A stretch of 64,000 nt of DNA from the NCBI RefSeq assembly GCF_000524195.1, contig NW_020170500.1, positions 170,020 to 234,019 of the forward strand, written 5' to 3'. The translations under genes and the position numbers were made by a program. Origin of the DNA: Echinococcus granulosus (taxonomy: Eukaryota; Platyhelminthes; Cestoda; Cyclophyllidea; Taeniidae). Each line of letters opens with the position of its first letter. The stretch's first letter is position 1. The notes below the pieces were generated by a model. The model was not told the origin of the DNA and made no database searches. It worked only from the letters and a program-made list of their open reading frames with translations. Of the stretch, positions 46,901 to 57,749 are shown one piece after another.

Positions 46901-49900
46901 TCTCAAGATGGTGAAAGCCTGATCGGTCAGGTGTACCTTCGAAAGTGCAGAGCAAGCGGTGAAATTGGACTACTCAGCAGCTTTGGTAAGCCATTTCTGG
47001 CTGGTGTGAACTTTATATTTTGCCTGGTCAATTTCAATTTAACTGATCACTTTAAGGGCTGTCTTTCCACTTCATTAACCCTAGCCTTTCAATGCTTTTG
47101 GCAGTCTACTTGACTAGAATGAGAATTTATAAGTAATCATATCTCCTGTATGATTCAGTTTAGATTTCTGTACCTACCAGAAGTGAACATGTTTTGGGAG
47201 TTTCAAAAAGAGGCCGAGATATTTTCACTAGGAAGGACTAGTACGTATCATCGTCATTTTTTGCACTGAATAGAATTAAATCAACCTACTACATTCTTTG
47301 TTGGATTCAATTCCAAGATAATTATTAACCCAGGATGTTTTAGGACACCTATCATCATTTCCTGCCTGTCGATCTCTCCTTTCACCATTTCTTTAAACAT
47401 CCACCACTACATCTATTCATCCATCAAGAGACAGAAGGAATTTTCGTGGCTTTCGGTATAGCATCGGTCCGCCGACTGTAAAGTGCTTGCTTGTCACGTC
47501 GTTACATGGATGAGTTAGTTTATTAGAGGGGTACTATTTATTGTCATCCCCACTCATTTCTCTTATTTTGAACCCCATTGCATAAAATGTTTTGTCACAG
47601 CCTAAAGGCTGTACTCTGAAGCTACTTTTCTACCAAAATGACTGCGAGTGTATGGAGGTGCAGTAGGTGACACCAGAACGCGGTATCCAGAGTTAAGTGG
47701 TTTAAGTGAATCGTTGAAATATGGTGATGAATCACTGAAAGGTAGATGCATGAGGTTGACGAAGGTCCTCTATTCTTGACAGTAGTGCAGAATGGCGCAT
47801 AAACTATTGGTAATGGTAGTGAAAATTGGGTACACGAGTGGTGGTGAAGAGGCTCAGTGGGCCATTGTTTTTCACGCCTTGCATGTGTGCTACAAAGATG
47901 TGGTGTGCATTTCAGAGTGCCGACTGACTTGACATGTCGAGAAAAGTGATTTTTGTACTTTTGTACTACAAAGTTTGTTAAGAGTATGAGGGTGTCATTC
48001 GTAGGTCACGCTTACGTAATCAACTCACGAGCCACATTTTTATCTTACGCACTACTTTAATGGGGTCCATAATCACCTACCCTTCCTTTCTGCCTTCTAT
48101 TCACCGATTCTTCCATCCCTCCAGCCATCCATTACTTATCCACCCATTTTGCCAACCAAAAAAGCATGGTGGTGTAAAGTTTGTACTTATAAATAATCCA
48201 TCTAGCTTTCCGTGGTCTTCACGATTCAGTCCTCTGCAGTTCTTTGAAGTGATCATATCCCCATACTGCATTCGTTGTGTGTCTACATATTTTATGAGAT
48301 ACATGAATCTATTAGCAATCGTGTCCTTGTAGCGTATGGAACTAGGGAGGAAATGTGCTATCCCCGTAAGTCTAGTGTATAGTGAAACAGTAAAAGTCCT
48401 TCATTTCCAGGTCTAAAACTGGTGATCGGTAAAAGAGTTCCCTCAGATATGGTGGGAACCTTTGTGAGCTCTGTGAAAGAGGGATCTGTGGCCGACGTGA
48501 TGGGCGAATTGCAGACAGGTGATGAGATTCTTGAATGGAATGGACACAATTTGCGAGGTCTGCATCAAGAAGAGGTCTCCGAGATCCTGGCTCTCTCTCG
48601 AAATGCAGATGAAGTGTGGCTCACCGTTCAACGTGTCATTGAGTGAGTCTTGTCTAACCTCCTGTTGTGCTGGGCTGACACTTGAAATTAGTTGGGTTTC
48701 CTTAAAATATAGCTCTTATAAAACCAAGTTTTTGTCTACCTAGTGATTACTGCGAGGAGTCTGATGGTGCAAATTCAACTTCTTTATCAAGGCCTGGTAA
48801 GCTAGCTTTATTTCTACCTTTAGGAGGGAAATATTGGACAGTTACTTTGCTATCTATATTGAACAGATGTACCATTTACCATCATGTATCCAAGATAAAA
48901 TTCTTCCCTACAAAAATGCTTATAGGTGAAGATGCAAGGTTCCAAGAAGAAGAAGAAGAGGAGGAATATGGTGATAATTTTGGTCCTGGAGATGCCGATC
49001 CTCACTTACAGGCAAGTAAAATTGTTTTTTGCCCTCTACTTACTGAAGAAGACCACACTAGGCTAGGTCTCATTTCTGTTACTTTGCTTCATGCTGCCAT
49101 TGTTGTCGTCTTGCTGAACTGACGGATACTTTGCTGTGTTTTATTAGCTCAAACTCCTATACGATGAGGAGAAGGAAGCACTAATTGTCTCCGTCCTAGC
49201 CGCCCGTGACCTTCCCCCACAATTGAATACACAGACTTGGCTCTGCAGTTCCTTCTGCCAGATCACCATTCTTCCAGAAACCAAGTATGCTTGTCCTCTA
49301 TTCTGTGCACAGACAGTCGCTGGGAGTAGATGATAATGGGACCAATATGAGGGATGGGGGTACCTTTTGCAAAGTTGTCAGAGTGGACTGAAGGTCTCGA
49401 AAACTGTCTCACTGATTTAAAAGCTCGAGAACTCTCCTGACACCTATTTACAAATCTCTATCACAAAAAATGTCCCATGAAGAGAGAAGTAGAATAGTTA
49501 GAGATTGTAGGGAAGGTTTGGTGCAACTAGCAGTTAGCATAGATTGATGCCGACCACATGTCACATATTTGTGACGTGTGGGCTCGAATAAGTGGACCGA
49601 GGTGTCACATATACGTGACATTGGTATCAAACGCATCAATAAATGGAAGTAGCTGTAGGATGAAACATTATCAAAGTTTTCATTCAGTTGAAGCAAAACA
49701 CGGCTTTTTTCACTAAGTTTGAGGATGAAGAGTCCGTTTACAACTAACCCAAGCAGACTGTTCAATCAAAGTACAATGAGGAGTGTTGCTTAAGGATATG
49801 AGTTATGTTTGTTGTGTTGTTTTTCTAGTAAATATGAACCTCGCTGTACCAGAGTTGCTCGCAATACCAATGACCCAGTTTGGATCCACAACGTCACCTT

Positions 49901-52900
49901 TGAAAACTTCGTGATAAATTCCAAGGAGCTAGAAGTTGCTGTTTTTGATTATCTTCGGGGCAGAACGGCTTTCATTGGAGAGGTGGGTCATTTTAGTCTC
50001 ATGAAGAGCTGATTCTAAAATTGATGACCAATTGAAGCTTTCATGGATCAAGACAAATTGTAGTGCCACGAAACCTTCTTGAGATGGTGGTAGAGCACAT
50101 TAACAAGGGAGTTCAACTTCTGTGGTGAAATCTAAGTTGAGATGGCTATCAAACCAGGCATCCCGTTGCGATAACCCTTTCTCCGCACTGAGCCATGTAG
50201 ATTTAGTCGTTCACAGGTAGCGCTTTTGTGCAGTTTACATTCATTAAATAGCCAACAAAGTCAGGATTATTGCTTGTTTGGATCGTGTTGACCTATCACT
50301 GCCAGTGTTGCGACGCCCTGAGGAGCATTAAGGCTCACCACTCCAGGAGGCGAGGCTAAGATGCCACAGACTTAGGTGTGTGTTCATAGAAAATAATAAA
50401 TTTGTCTCACCAGGTATACATAATGTATTTTTTCCTCTTTCTCCAGGTTCTGATTAATCTTCAGGTGGCAGACCTATCCGGTCGTGCTTACTGGTATCCC
50501 ATTCCTCCAGGTTGGGATAATACTAATCAGGATTTTTCGAGTCAGGTTCGTCCATACCTGCCATTCACTAGGAACCAAATGCCCCATCTATAAGATTAGA
50601 TCGTTCAATTAAGCAGCCAACAAAGTCAAAGTGGACTGTAGTTTTGTTTTGCCATTTGACGCAAAACTTTAAATGGTACTTCTATAATTTTAAGCTTTCT
50701 TTCTCGGCGAAGTAAACAAAGAAGTTTGTCAAGCATTGTATAGCGAAACAATTGGCCTTAGGTGGAAGAAAACATGAAGTTATTTGCGGTAAACAGAACC
50801 TAAGTATACTAATTGCACTATTTTATGTTTCAGGTGCAGTCTGAGAGTGGAACATTCGAAGCAGGTCAGTGCAATTCTGACTTTTTAACGGTGTATTGAA
50901 CTAAAAAAAACTTTTCACGGCATGTTAAACTCCATGTTTGAATCAAAAATGCTTTATTTAGATGCATCCTTGTTAAGAAGAATGAAAAGTGCGGTTTCTT
51001 GTGTATTGAAGGTTATGGAGAACCAGTAAATGCAGAGTAAATTGCCACTAACAGCCTACTTATATAATTTTAGTAGTTAGAATTCCGGTGATCATAAAGT
51101 CAGTGGAGGTCGAATAAAAACGTTAACGAGTGAAGGCAACTTTAAAAGCTTGAACGAATGCACTCTCAATATTGTAGATGAATGGTCCGGTGAAGCCTCG
51201 GAGCGAGTTACAGCTCAGGTGTCGCACCGACCGGTCAGCGGAGGTAGCGGAGGTCGGCGCGCCCTTCGCAACATCAGTCCACGCTCAGTGCCCAGCCAAC
51301 TGTCCGCCTCCGCTTCGGCTGTTGCTGACCGCCAAAAGCGCCAGCAACCCGGTGGTCAGCGAACCTCTCGGCGTGAGTCACGTGGGCCTGCACAGCCCGG
51401 GCCACCGAAAACCCATGCGGCCGACAGGTAAAACGTGTTTCCAAGTTTGAAATTTCAAATTTCCCTGAATACTGATTCTTTAAATTCGTTACCTTCAGTA
51501 ATTCGCTGCCAGGGTGCCAAACATCATGCTTACCGCGACGCTAAATTACCCTTCTTCTAAATATTAAACCTGCTTCTTGACTGTCTTTTGAATCGTCTTC
51601 TTGACAAAACGCCCAACCGCAGACTTGTCCGAAATTCGTTGTCACTCCTAGATTCATTTTTGCACGAACAGTGGAAATTGTCAGTGGCGCTTTTATGATG
51701 TTTTGTTTTAACGCGACATCGGAATTTGCTCTCCATTTCGCAGTTTCAAGACGCTCTGTCAATTTCCTTTTCTTGAACCTTCTAGAACACTTCATAGCCC
51801 TCTCGACGAGTACTGCATGATTGGTCGGAGGCGCTTTGTGTGTGTACCAATGGGCACATTAAGGCCACGGCCAATCAAAACACTGAAAATACTCGAGAAT
51901 GGGGCCAACACATGACTTAGCACTCAACTAGCGGACGCGAACGTAGACACCGCGTTCTGGTTGTCGCCATTGGAGACCTCATTTTCTGAAGTCGTATCTC
52001 TTGTTTACTCTGGTTGGGATCTCGATGGGCCATAATAGAATCAGTATTCTTTTGAAGAGGGTACGCCTACCACTGTCACCAGAGCATCAACCGAGTTACC
52101 CTTACAAGGGTCATGAGGTGTACAAGTCCCGGAGCAAGTTTAATGTGGACGTAGAGAAAGTCTGGGAGGCTTACACCACAATATAGTGTCCTAGATCACC
52201 TTTGAATGTGTAAAATGGCATAGTCATCCGCAAGAATGTTCATTTTCAACTCACAGAAGGGTGACAAGAGAACGACCGAAACCCTGGAAACTGGAGGAAT
52301 TTCGTGGCTAAGCATAAAGCTGGAATAAAGCTCTTTTGCTACATAGCTCTCCTTCTTCCTTTGGACATCGCTTCCGACACTCCCTATGGTCGCTCCCTTG
52401 CTTTGACTTTAACGAATCTTCATGAAATTGTTATGGTAAATGTCTCCAAACGGCACTGGTCAATTAGGAGTAGCACACTAATCACTGTGGAACGTCGCAA
52501 GATCTGACGTCATTTCATTACTTCTTTTATAAGTATCTGTAGAATCAGTCACTCGCAGGAGACATCTTCGTTCTGCTCCTCTGTGATAGTCCGCCAAGGA
52601 AATTGAAATTTTTTGATCACTTGGGTCGGGTCGACTTATTGCTGTCAACATGCCATCCGTAATTTTACAGAGGCCCTAGATTCAGCCTATCCGAAGACGA
52701 CCAGAGTTTCCTTTCGGACAATTCGGAGGCCTCCGGTTTCTCCTCCTTCTCCAAACTTAGTCTTCAATCCAACCGTCTACGCCAGCGTCAACACCAACGC
52801 CTTAACGCATCTAAACTGGGCTCCGCTGCACGTCGGATCTCGCGCAGTCGCGCCGACTGCTATTCACCATCGCAGGATCTGCTAGCTGAGACCGGTGAGG

Positions 52901-55881
52901 AGGAAGAGGCAGAATTAGAGGAAGCGGCTGCGATGGAAGATGAAGGCAAGCAGAGTCGAGGGAGGGAAGAGAGACCTCCAGATGACCAGCCGAAGTCTTC
53001 ATCGACAGAGGAGAAGTCTGTTTCTTCATCCACTGCTGCTGCAGCTTCAACTGTCGCTGTCTCCAGCGGTGGCTTTACGGAAACCACCACTATGACCACT
53101 GCAGGAGCAACAAAGGCGACTGCGGCTGCCGCCACGCCCTCTACGGCTAGAAAACGGAGATCCAGTATTGGTCACAGGTTCAGCAATGTGCTGGGGATAT
53201 CGAAGAAGAATACGGCTACAAGTGGAACAGGTAAATGATGAGTGTGCCTGCATCACCCAATGATTGACTTACTGTTTATAGTCGACGCTCTTTGACTCAT
53301 GTTGAATTCTCTTTCCAAACATGAACCTGTCATTAGCAGGTGACCAATAGTGCGCTTACTTCGCGACTGTTTATGTCATGTCGTGTCCGGCCTACCGATA
53401 TGGTACTCTTTGTGGCACTCCAATCGTAAAATGTCGGTTGAACCTGAAAAAATGTAATTCGAGCTTATCAACTTTGCAAACCGACCTGAACGCGTCTGCA
53501 AAGTAGCAGAAGAATGTGAAGAAGGGCCTGTATGTGCGGTAGCAGAACGTATCACCCAGACTTCAAGTTTTTCGATGTTGCATTTGACTGCCGTCATCAT
53601 CACTTCCTGTAGTCACGCTTTTACATTGTCACTACGTCTTCATACTCCTCAAGGCGAGACGATACTCCACAGTAAACGCATTTCATGCATCAATCAGTAG
53701 TGGTATAAAGATTTGGCTACGGCCAGTATGGAATGGGGAACTGATGAAACCGTTTACCAACAGTTGACTGGTTGTTGAATGTACATCTACAGATAAGAAA
53801 ACTAAGGCGTCATTTCAACGCAGCGAGGAAGTGCTGCCAGCATACATCCAGACAAATGAGAAGGGCACAGTGTCAGGCGGATACAAGGCGCCCGGAGTGG
53901 TGGCTGAGGGGGCTGGTTTCGGTGGCATCGCCGCGAGCAGCGTCCAATCCTCTGTAGGTGGTGGGTTCACTGGGCAGGCTGGTCATCATGGCAGCGGCCT
54001 TCAGCACACACTGTCCAGTGTTCTCCACTCTTCCTCCTCCTGCTCCTCCTCTGCCGCAGCTACTGCCGCTAGAAAGGATCAACTTGCTCTGGAGATGTTA
54101 GTTCAGTCTTAAATAGATTCTTTCTTTCTCCTATAAAATTGTTTATAATTAGATCCGCATTTGGAGTAGATTTGAGCAGATCTGCTCTTTGGAACCCAAC
54201 ACATTTTCGTTCTACTTAATCGGTTAATGGTGTCCAAAACGTCCCTTCTTTGAATGCTGTAGAGGTGTGCCGTTTAGACAGCACCAACCACTGGATTTCA
54301 GTGGAAGTTCCAGTTTTGTTAGCTTACCTTTGATTTACCTCCTTTTAGGGGAGAAGTGCACGTAGGTGAGTTTGTGGAGGGTCTAGGCCCAGGTCAGCTG
54401 GTGGGGCGCCAGGTGCTAGGGATGCCGTGTCTGGGCGAGATCCAGCTATCCTTCTTCGATCGAAAAGGTCACCTCGAAGTAGAGGTGATACGGGCCCGAG
54501 GGCTACAGCAGAAGAACACTTCAAAACCCTTGCCAACGCCCTATGTGAAGCTTCACCTGCTGGAAGGCAAACAGTCTGTCGAGAAGATGCGAACAACCGC
54601 GCCCGCACGGCGCACCCTCGATCCACTCTTCCAACAACAATTCTCATTCTCCAACTCCTACAAGGACAAAATACTGCAGGCGAGTTGCTAGTTCTTACAC
54701 TTTTATGAGAAAAAGAAATTGTTCGCATTATGTTGTAGCGTGATAAACTGTTATCCTGAACTAGAAGTCTCGATATGATTTGAACGACAGTGGTCAGTTA
54801 GAAGCGTCTGCTATTGAGAGCTCCTATTCATGTCTTTGTCTCAGGGAAAAGAAGGTGCAAAAACTGGATGCAGGGAAACTTCTATCAATCACATTTAATG
54901 GAACGAGATTGCAACATTCACAATCCAACAGCCTCCAGGCAAGAAATCTTAATTATTCGTGCTTTGACTGGCACAATTAGCATTTATAGCTAAGGAAGGT
55001 GAAGCGAGGGAGGTGGTTTTAGTCAGGTGATGTTCAACCAGGCGCTGAATGTCCCTGCAGCAGTTTTTTGTCATTTGAAGTGCTACATAGTGGGCTAGCC
55101 ATCAATGACTCTCCCCACACCTTGTCACAGGTCTCTGACCCATACCTGGGAGGGGATGGGACTGCACCACTGAGTGATAGATCTCGAGAGACTGTCGGCG
55201 AGTGGGAGATTTCACACCTCTTGCCATCGTAAAACTTACACCGGGAAAAGATTTGCAAAGAAGGCTGAAGATACTGCCCCACTCTCATTTTGTGGATATT
55301 ATGGAAGCAGAAATGTAGTTGACTACCTTCTATTGTTGCCTCGAATGAATGGATGAAGCTGGGTGAAGTTGAGTGACATTTTATGCACTGGGAATGCAAG
55401 GTAGAGCTTCGTGTTCACTGAAGGATGGCAGCTCCACGCTTCCAATTAAATGCATTCTAAGAGGGTACGTAATCACAGCCTCGCATTAAGAATCTCTTCC
55501 GTGTCTTCAAGTTGACTACGTGAGAGGTGTAGTTTGAAGTAATGCACATGTGCAGGTTCGAGCCACTTTTTGAATCAAATGTTTGTTTTTTGGTTATAGG
55601 TCAGTGTTTGGGGTGAATACGGTAGAATGGATAAGAAGGTGTTCCTGGGCATGTGCGAGATAGTGCTAGACGATCTTAACCTCCGTTCCATCGTGTTTGG
55701 ATGGTACAAGCTCTTCGGCATGATAGCTGCAACCGCACAGCATCATAAACAGGTGCGCCGTCACACAAGCTTCGGAGGTACTTCCACCGCCACCACCACC
55801 ACCTCTGGTGGAACATCACAGACTTCCTCTTCCGGCAAGCGACACGCCTCGAAAAATCGCCAACCTCGTGGCAAAAGCTAG
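37726..55881 (+). CDS. rim: RIM (Rab3-interacting active-zone protein)
   Basis: Presynaptic active-zone scaffold that binds Rab3, Munc13 and calcium channels and primes synaptic vesicles. Exons: 37726-37940, 43274-43715, 44063-44376, 45172-45728, 46845-46985, 48411-48642, 48744-48796, 48926-49011, 49148-49284, 49829-49982, 50447-50545, 50834-50864, 51178-51427, 52671-53230, 53793-54096, 54349-54679, 55600-55881. Total 4188 bases, 1395 residues plus stop, every phase matching. Domains: Rab-binding helix DLSHLTPEERRIIEDVI (45-61), zinc finger 185-227, PDZ about 535-632, C2A about 681-805, Ser-rich linker, C2B about 1220-1350. The start is the first ATG in frame within exon 1. Two introns use GC donors. 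The full-length (alpha-like) domain order is present. The 45728-46845 junction is the least certain. Confidence 0.94.
38500..38517. repeat. 18-bp palindromic element, copy 7
   Basis: TGTCACCCATCTGTGACC, in rim intron 1; the most diverged copy. Confidence 0.65.
39050..39067. repeat. 18-bp palindromic element, copy 8
   Basis: TGTCACATATATGTGACG, 550 bases from copy 7 in rim intron 1. Confidence 0.8.
40156..40255. other. Assembly gap (100 N)
   Basis: Exactly 100 N after a (CTC)n run at about 40116-40155, so probably an uncollapsed trinucleotide repeat of unknown length. The repeat is in rim intron 1. Confidence 0.99.
41360..41760 (+). promoter_or_regulatory. CpG-rich promoter-like block in rim intron 1
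   Basis: Begins with alternating purine-pyrimidine GCATGCATGC and ACGCGTACGTGCGCACGTGC. It then has CCTATTGGCTG (CCAAT in reverse) near 41510 and a TATA-like CTATATATG at 41711-41719. It is CpG-rich against AT-rich flanks. Placement upstream of the zinc-finger exon suggests an alternative rim promoter; this is inference. Confidence 0.3.
42172..42189. repeat. 18-bp palindromic element, copy 9
   Basis: CGTCACACATATGTGACG, in rim intron 1; symmetric except near the centre. Confidence 0.8.
42854..43177 (+). pseudogene. Unidentified coding-looking segment with an in-frame TAG
   Basis: One plus-strand frame is open from 42854 except for a TAG at 42947. The first part has SLDNHSCEQMFSQCVEGLDN. The second has CITKLLTDEIVKDLYEFFYK, then PKRSPRTFDARKSPGDPV and ends KCINLEDD-TAA. 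Composition (many acidic, aromatic and cysteine residues) is protein-like. It lies in rim intron 1, about 100 bases before exon 2, but does not splice in phase in an obvious way. No family recognised. Confidence 0.3.
43274..44376 (+). CDS. rim: rim exons 2-3: zinc finger
   Basis: Exons 43274-43715 and 44063-44376. Eight cysteines in four CxxC pairs: VCEIC, NCVQC, TCVRC and, across the phase-0 intron, WMCKNC (residues 185, 188, 201, 204, 209, 212, 224, 227). This is the FYVE-like finger that in RIM binds Munc13. A Ser/Thr/Ala-rich linker precedes and follows it. Exon 3 ends AAAGA|GTGAGA. Confidence 0.95.
44845..44920 (-). repeat. tRNA-derived SINE-like fragment
   Basis: On the minus strand GCCTAGTGGCC (A-box-like) is followed about 50 bases later by GGGATTCGTACCT, close to the pol III B-box GGTTCGANTCC, with CCCACGACA just before it as in many tRNA-derived SINEs. 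It lies in the rim intron before exon 4. No terminal repeats could be drawn. Confidence 0.35.
45729..48410 (+). other. rim introns around PDZ exon 46845-46985
   Basis: Introns 45729-46844 and 46986-48410. Nothing recognised apart from TTCATCCATCC-type low complexity at about 48080-48140. Confidence 0.5.
46845..48642 (+). CDS. rim: rim exons 5-6: PDZ domain
   Basis: Exons 46845-46985 and 48411-48642. Exon 5 gives FWSPSQDGESLIGQVYLRK, matching the strand before the RIM PDZ. Exon 6 gives the carboxylate-binding loop FGLKLVIG, then VKEGSVADVMGELQTGDEILEWNG and HQEEVSEILALS, a full PDZ. In RIM this domain binds calcium-channel tails and ELKS. The exon 5 acceptor (TAGTCTTTACAG) was chosen because it is the only one giving phase 1 to match the exon 4 donor CGAG|GTGATG. 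Confidence 0.9.
48744..50864 (+). CDS. rim: rim exons 7-12: C2A domain
   Basis: Exons 48744-48796, 48926-49011, 49148-49284, 49829-49982, 50447-50545 and a 31-base microexon 50834-50864. The C2A core is LKLLYDEEKEALIVSVLAARDLPP, then ARNTNDPVWIHNVTF, LEVAVFDYL and FIGEVLINL. The aspartates that bind calcium in synaptotagmin C2 loops are not in the expected places, fitting the calcium-independent C2A of known RIMs. A glutamate run precedes it. Intron 49012-49147 has a GC donor (CAG|GCAAGT). Confidence 0.9.
49559..49576. repeat. 18-bp palindromic element, copy 10
   Basis: TGTCACATATTTGTGACG, in the rim intron 49285-49828. Confidence 0.8.
49603..49620. repeat. 18-bp palindromic element, copy 11
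   Basis: TGTCACATATACGTGACA, 44 bases from copy 10; followed by TTGG as in copy 3. Confidence 0.8.
51178..54096 (+). CDS. rim: rim exons 13-15: linker between C2A and C2B
   Basis: Exons 51178-51427, 52671-53230 and 53793-54096. The linker is mostly low complexity, but DDQSFLSDNSEASGFSSFSK, KRRSSIGHRFSNVLGISKK and KASFQRSEEVLPAYIQTNEK match conserved patches of the RIM linker, so all three exons belong to the gene. The last donor is GAGAT|GTTAGT, fixed by phase. No clear RIM-BP-binding RxLPxxP motif was seen. Confidence 0.85.
51428..52670 (+). other. rim intron 13 with CCAAT cluster
   Basis: 1.2 kb. At 51820-51890 there are ATTGG, ACCAATGG and GGCCAATC motifs, and a 14-mer ATTGGTCGGAGGCG (51820-51833) that is also in the otp promoter (30807-30820). 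No coding signal. Confidence 0.5.
54349..55881 (+). CDS. rim: rim exons 16-17: C2B domain and C-terminus
   Basis: Exons 54349-54679 and 55600-55881. Text matching RIM closely: VEGLGPGQLVGRQ, GHLEVEVIRARGL, TPYVKLHLLEGK, RTLDPLFQQQFSF, then across the intron VSVWGEYGRMDKKVFLGM and IVFGWYKLF. C2B binds PI(4,5)P2, liprin and synaptotagmin. The intron 54680-55599 begins GC (CAG|GCGAGT). The protein ends in a Ser/Thr- and basic-rich tail and TAG at 55879-55881. Confidence 0.95.
54680..55599 (+). other. rim intron 16 (GC-AG)
   Basis: 920 bases inside the C2B coding region. Chance ORFs only; none aligns to C2B, and the flanking exons join directly. Confidence 0.6.
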
Positions 55882-56397
55882 GATTACTTCTTTCCCTCTC
55901 TCTTCCCTCCTCTTCCCTTCCTCCCCCCCCCCAATCACGTGATATCCTCTTCCGTGGACCACTTAAGACCTTACTGCATAATACTAACAGCAACGACAAA
56001 CACAGATACAACCAGAGCTACAAGAAGAGTATGTCTCTCCCAGTTCCTCATAGTAACCTCTTATTCCCTCTTCCTTCTTATAAACGTGGGTGTACATATT
56101 CTCTCCTTTATTTTTTTGTTCTCCCTCTGTTTTCGTAGAGAAAGACCTTCGGCAAAAGAGAGATTAATTTTGCTTTCTCTTCAACCCACAAGGCAGAACC
56201 ACTACTCTTCTCGCTTTTGTAACTTAACTCTCATTCCTCCACGACTGGCCTTGCAAACAACGACAGTGTCGATTACGCACCAGCTCATTCACATGCATAT
56301 TGTGTGTATGTGTGTATGTTGGGAGGAGAAAGAGTGTGAGTGTGTGGGTGAGTAGTGAGAGAGCACTAGATCTCTCCACTTGAATGCAAAATAGAGT

Positions 56398-56403
56398 AAT
56401 AAA
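56398..56403 (+). terminator. Candidate rim poly(A) signal AATAAA
   Basis: AATAAA 517 bases after the rim stop codon, following a pyrimidine-rich 3' UTR. A second AATAAA-containing stretch lies near 56787. Confidence 0.4.
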
Positions 56404-57380
56404 ATTGCTGCGCATCCTACTTTCCTCTAGCTGGCTTTTCATTTGTCGAAAGTTGGACCTACCGAGTCTTAGTGGAGAGAAAACCCGAGAATAGACAGAC
56501 ATCGCCCCATGAATCGTGGCGGAGGGGAGGGGGGGAGGGTAATGTTTGCTGCTATCCAGTAGCGACTCCAAGTGGAGAACCCGAGAGCAGGACTGCATAG
56601 TGAGGCTCTTTACTGCCACTTGGAAGACAGTGCGCACAAACTGAAAAGCGATTTGCGCCTCCGGGGCTCCGAGAGTATTAGCTCAACGCAAATTACACAC
56701 CCTTAAGCAATATCCTTCAATTAGAAGAACTTCAATGTGAACACAAACTGCAGATGGTTCTGCAATGCTCGGAAATATGGAGTGGAAATAAATTTGGTAG
56801 GAACTTCTAGAACGACATTTGGTAGAAACGTCTAGAAGGCTGCGCCCTACTGGTACTGTCAACGCTTTGATTAATTGTGAAAGGGCTGCCCTATAAAGTG
56901 TGCCATCTATTAGAGGCCTGACGACATAGACTTACCACTCCACTCGATTCCATGTGTAATCCAATACCGCCATGTAGTTATAGGCTGTCAATGTATGCGC
57001 AGATATTTGTGACTTTTCTTACTAGAAAAAAAAAATAAGGTGAAGGCTTCAGAAAATGGCGGTATTAAGACCTCAGTTAGGAGTAAACACTATCTATTGA
57101 GGCCCTGTGGTTCCGAGTAATTGAGAATACGGAGAGAATTGGCTCCCCCAAATCCCTTTTGAAATGAACTCGAAGTAAAAGGAAGCACGAACTGTAAAGA
57201 GCTTCCAGAATGTTCGAGCATAGAAACTCAAGAGGAATTGAATGGAAGCTTTTAGAACACTAAAATAGGAGAGTTTTTTTGGAGCTGTAAATGATCCAAG
57301 GACTTCCTACCTCTCGTAGAAAAACGTATTAGTGTCACGATTCCTCAAGGTCAACTCGAAAATTGCTTTGGCCTGCATCT

Positions 57381-57411
57381 CTGCCTACCAGAGCGTTGTC
57401 CTGGTAGGCAG
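57381..57411. repeat. Perfect 11-bp inverted repeat (hairpin)
   Basis: CTGCCTACCAG, a 9-base loop, then CTGGTAGGCAG. It lies beside the decayed integrase segment. Confidence 0.6.
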
Positions 57412-57749
57412 GACAGGTCAATATGGAGCCCGTTTTGCCTGGAAGTAAATGACAGGGTATTAGGCTGAACTCCAGGTTCCTCTTCGTGTCTCAAGCAAAA
57501 TTGATTCTCATCCCTCCTCCGAATCCTGACTGTTTGATGCGACCTTTCCTGGTATGGAGGAGATTAAATCAGCGATGTAGCAGTTTTGTCGTCTTGTAAG
57601 AATCGGTGCGTTGATCCGGTGGTCCATTAATGTCTCCACTGCTGATCTGAGATTGCCCCAGGCAACCGCTTCTCTCTTTGTGACTTCGGAATGTGGAGAA
57701 ATCGCTTCACCTGCCCAAAGGATTGAAGGTGGTTGACATGATTGGCGGA

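Larger units (their letters stand above)
49285..49828 (+). other. rim C2A intron with a palindrome pair
   Basis: Intron between C2A exons. It contains two 18-bp palindromes only 44 bases apart (49559 and 49603). Nothing else seen. Confidence 0.6.
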
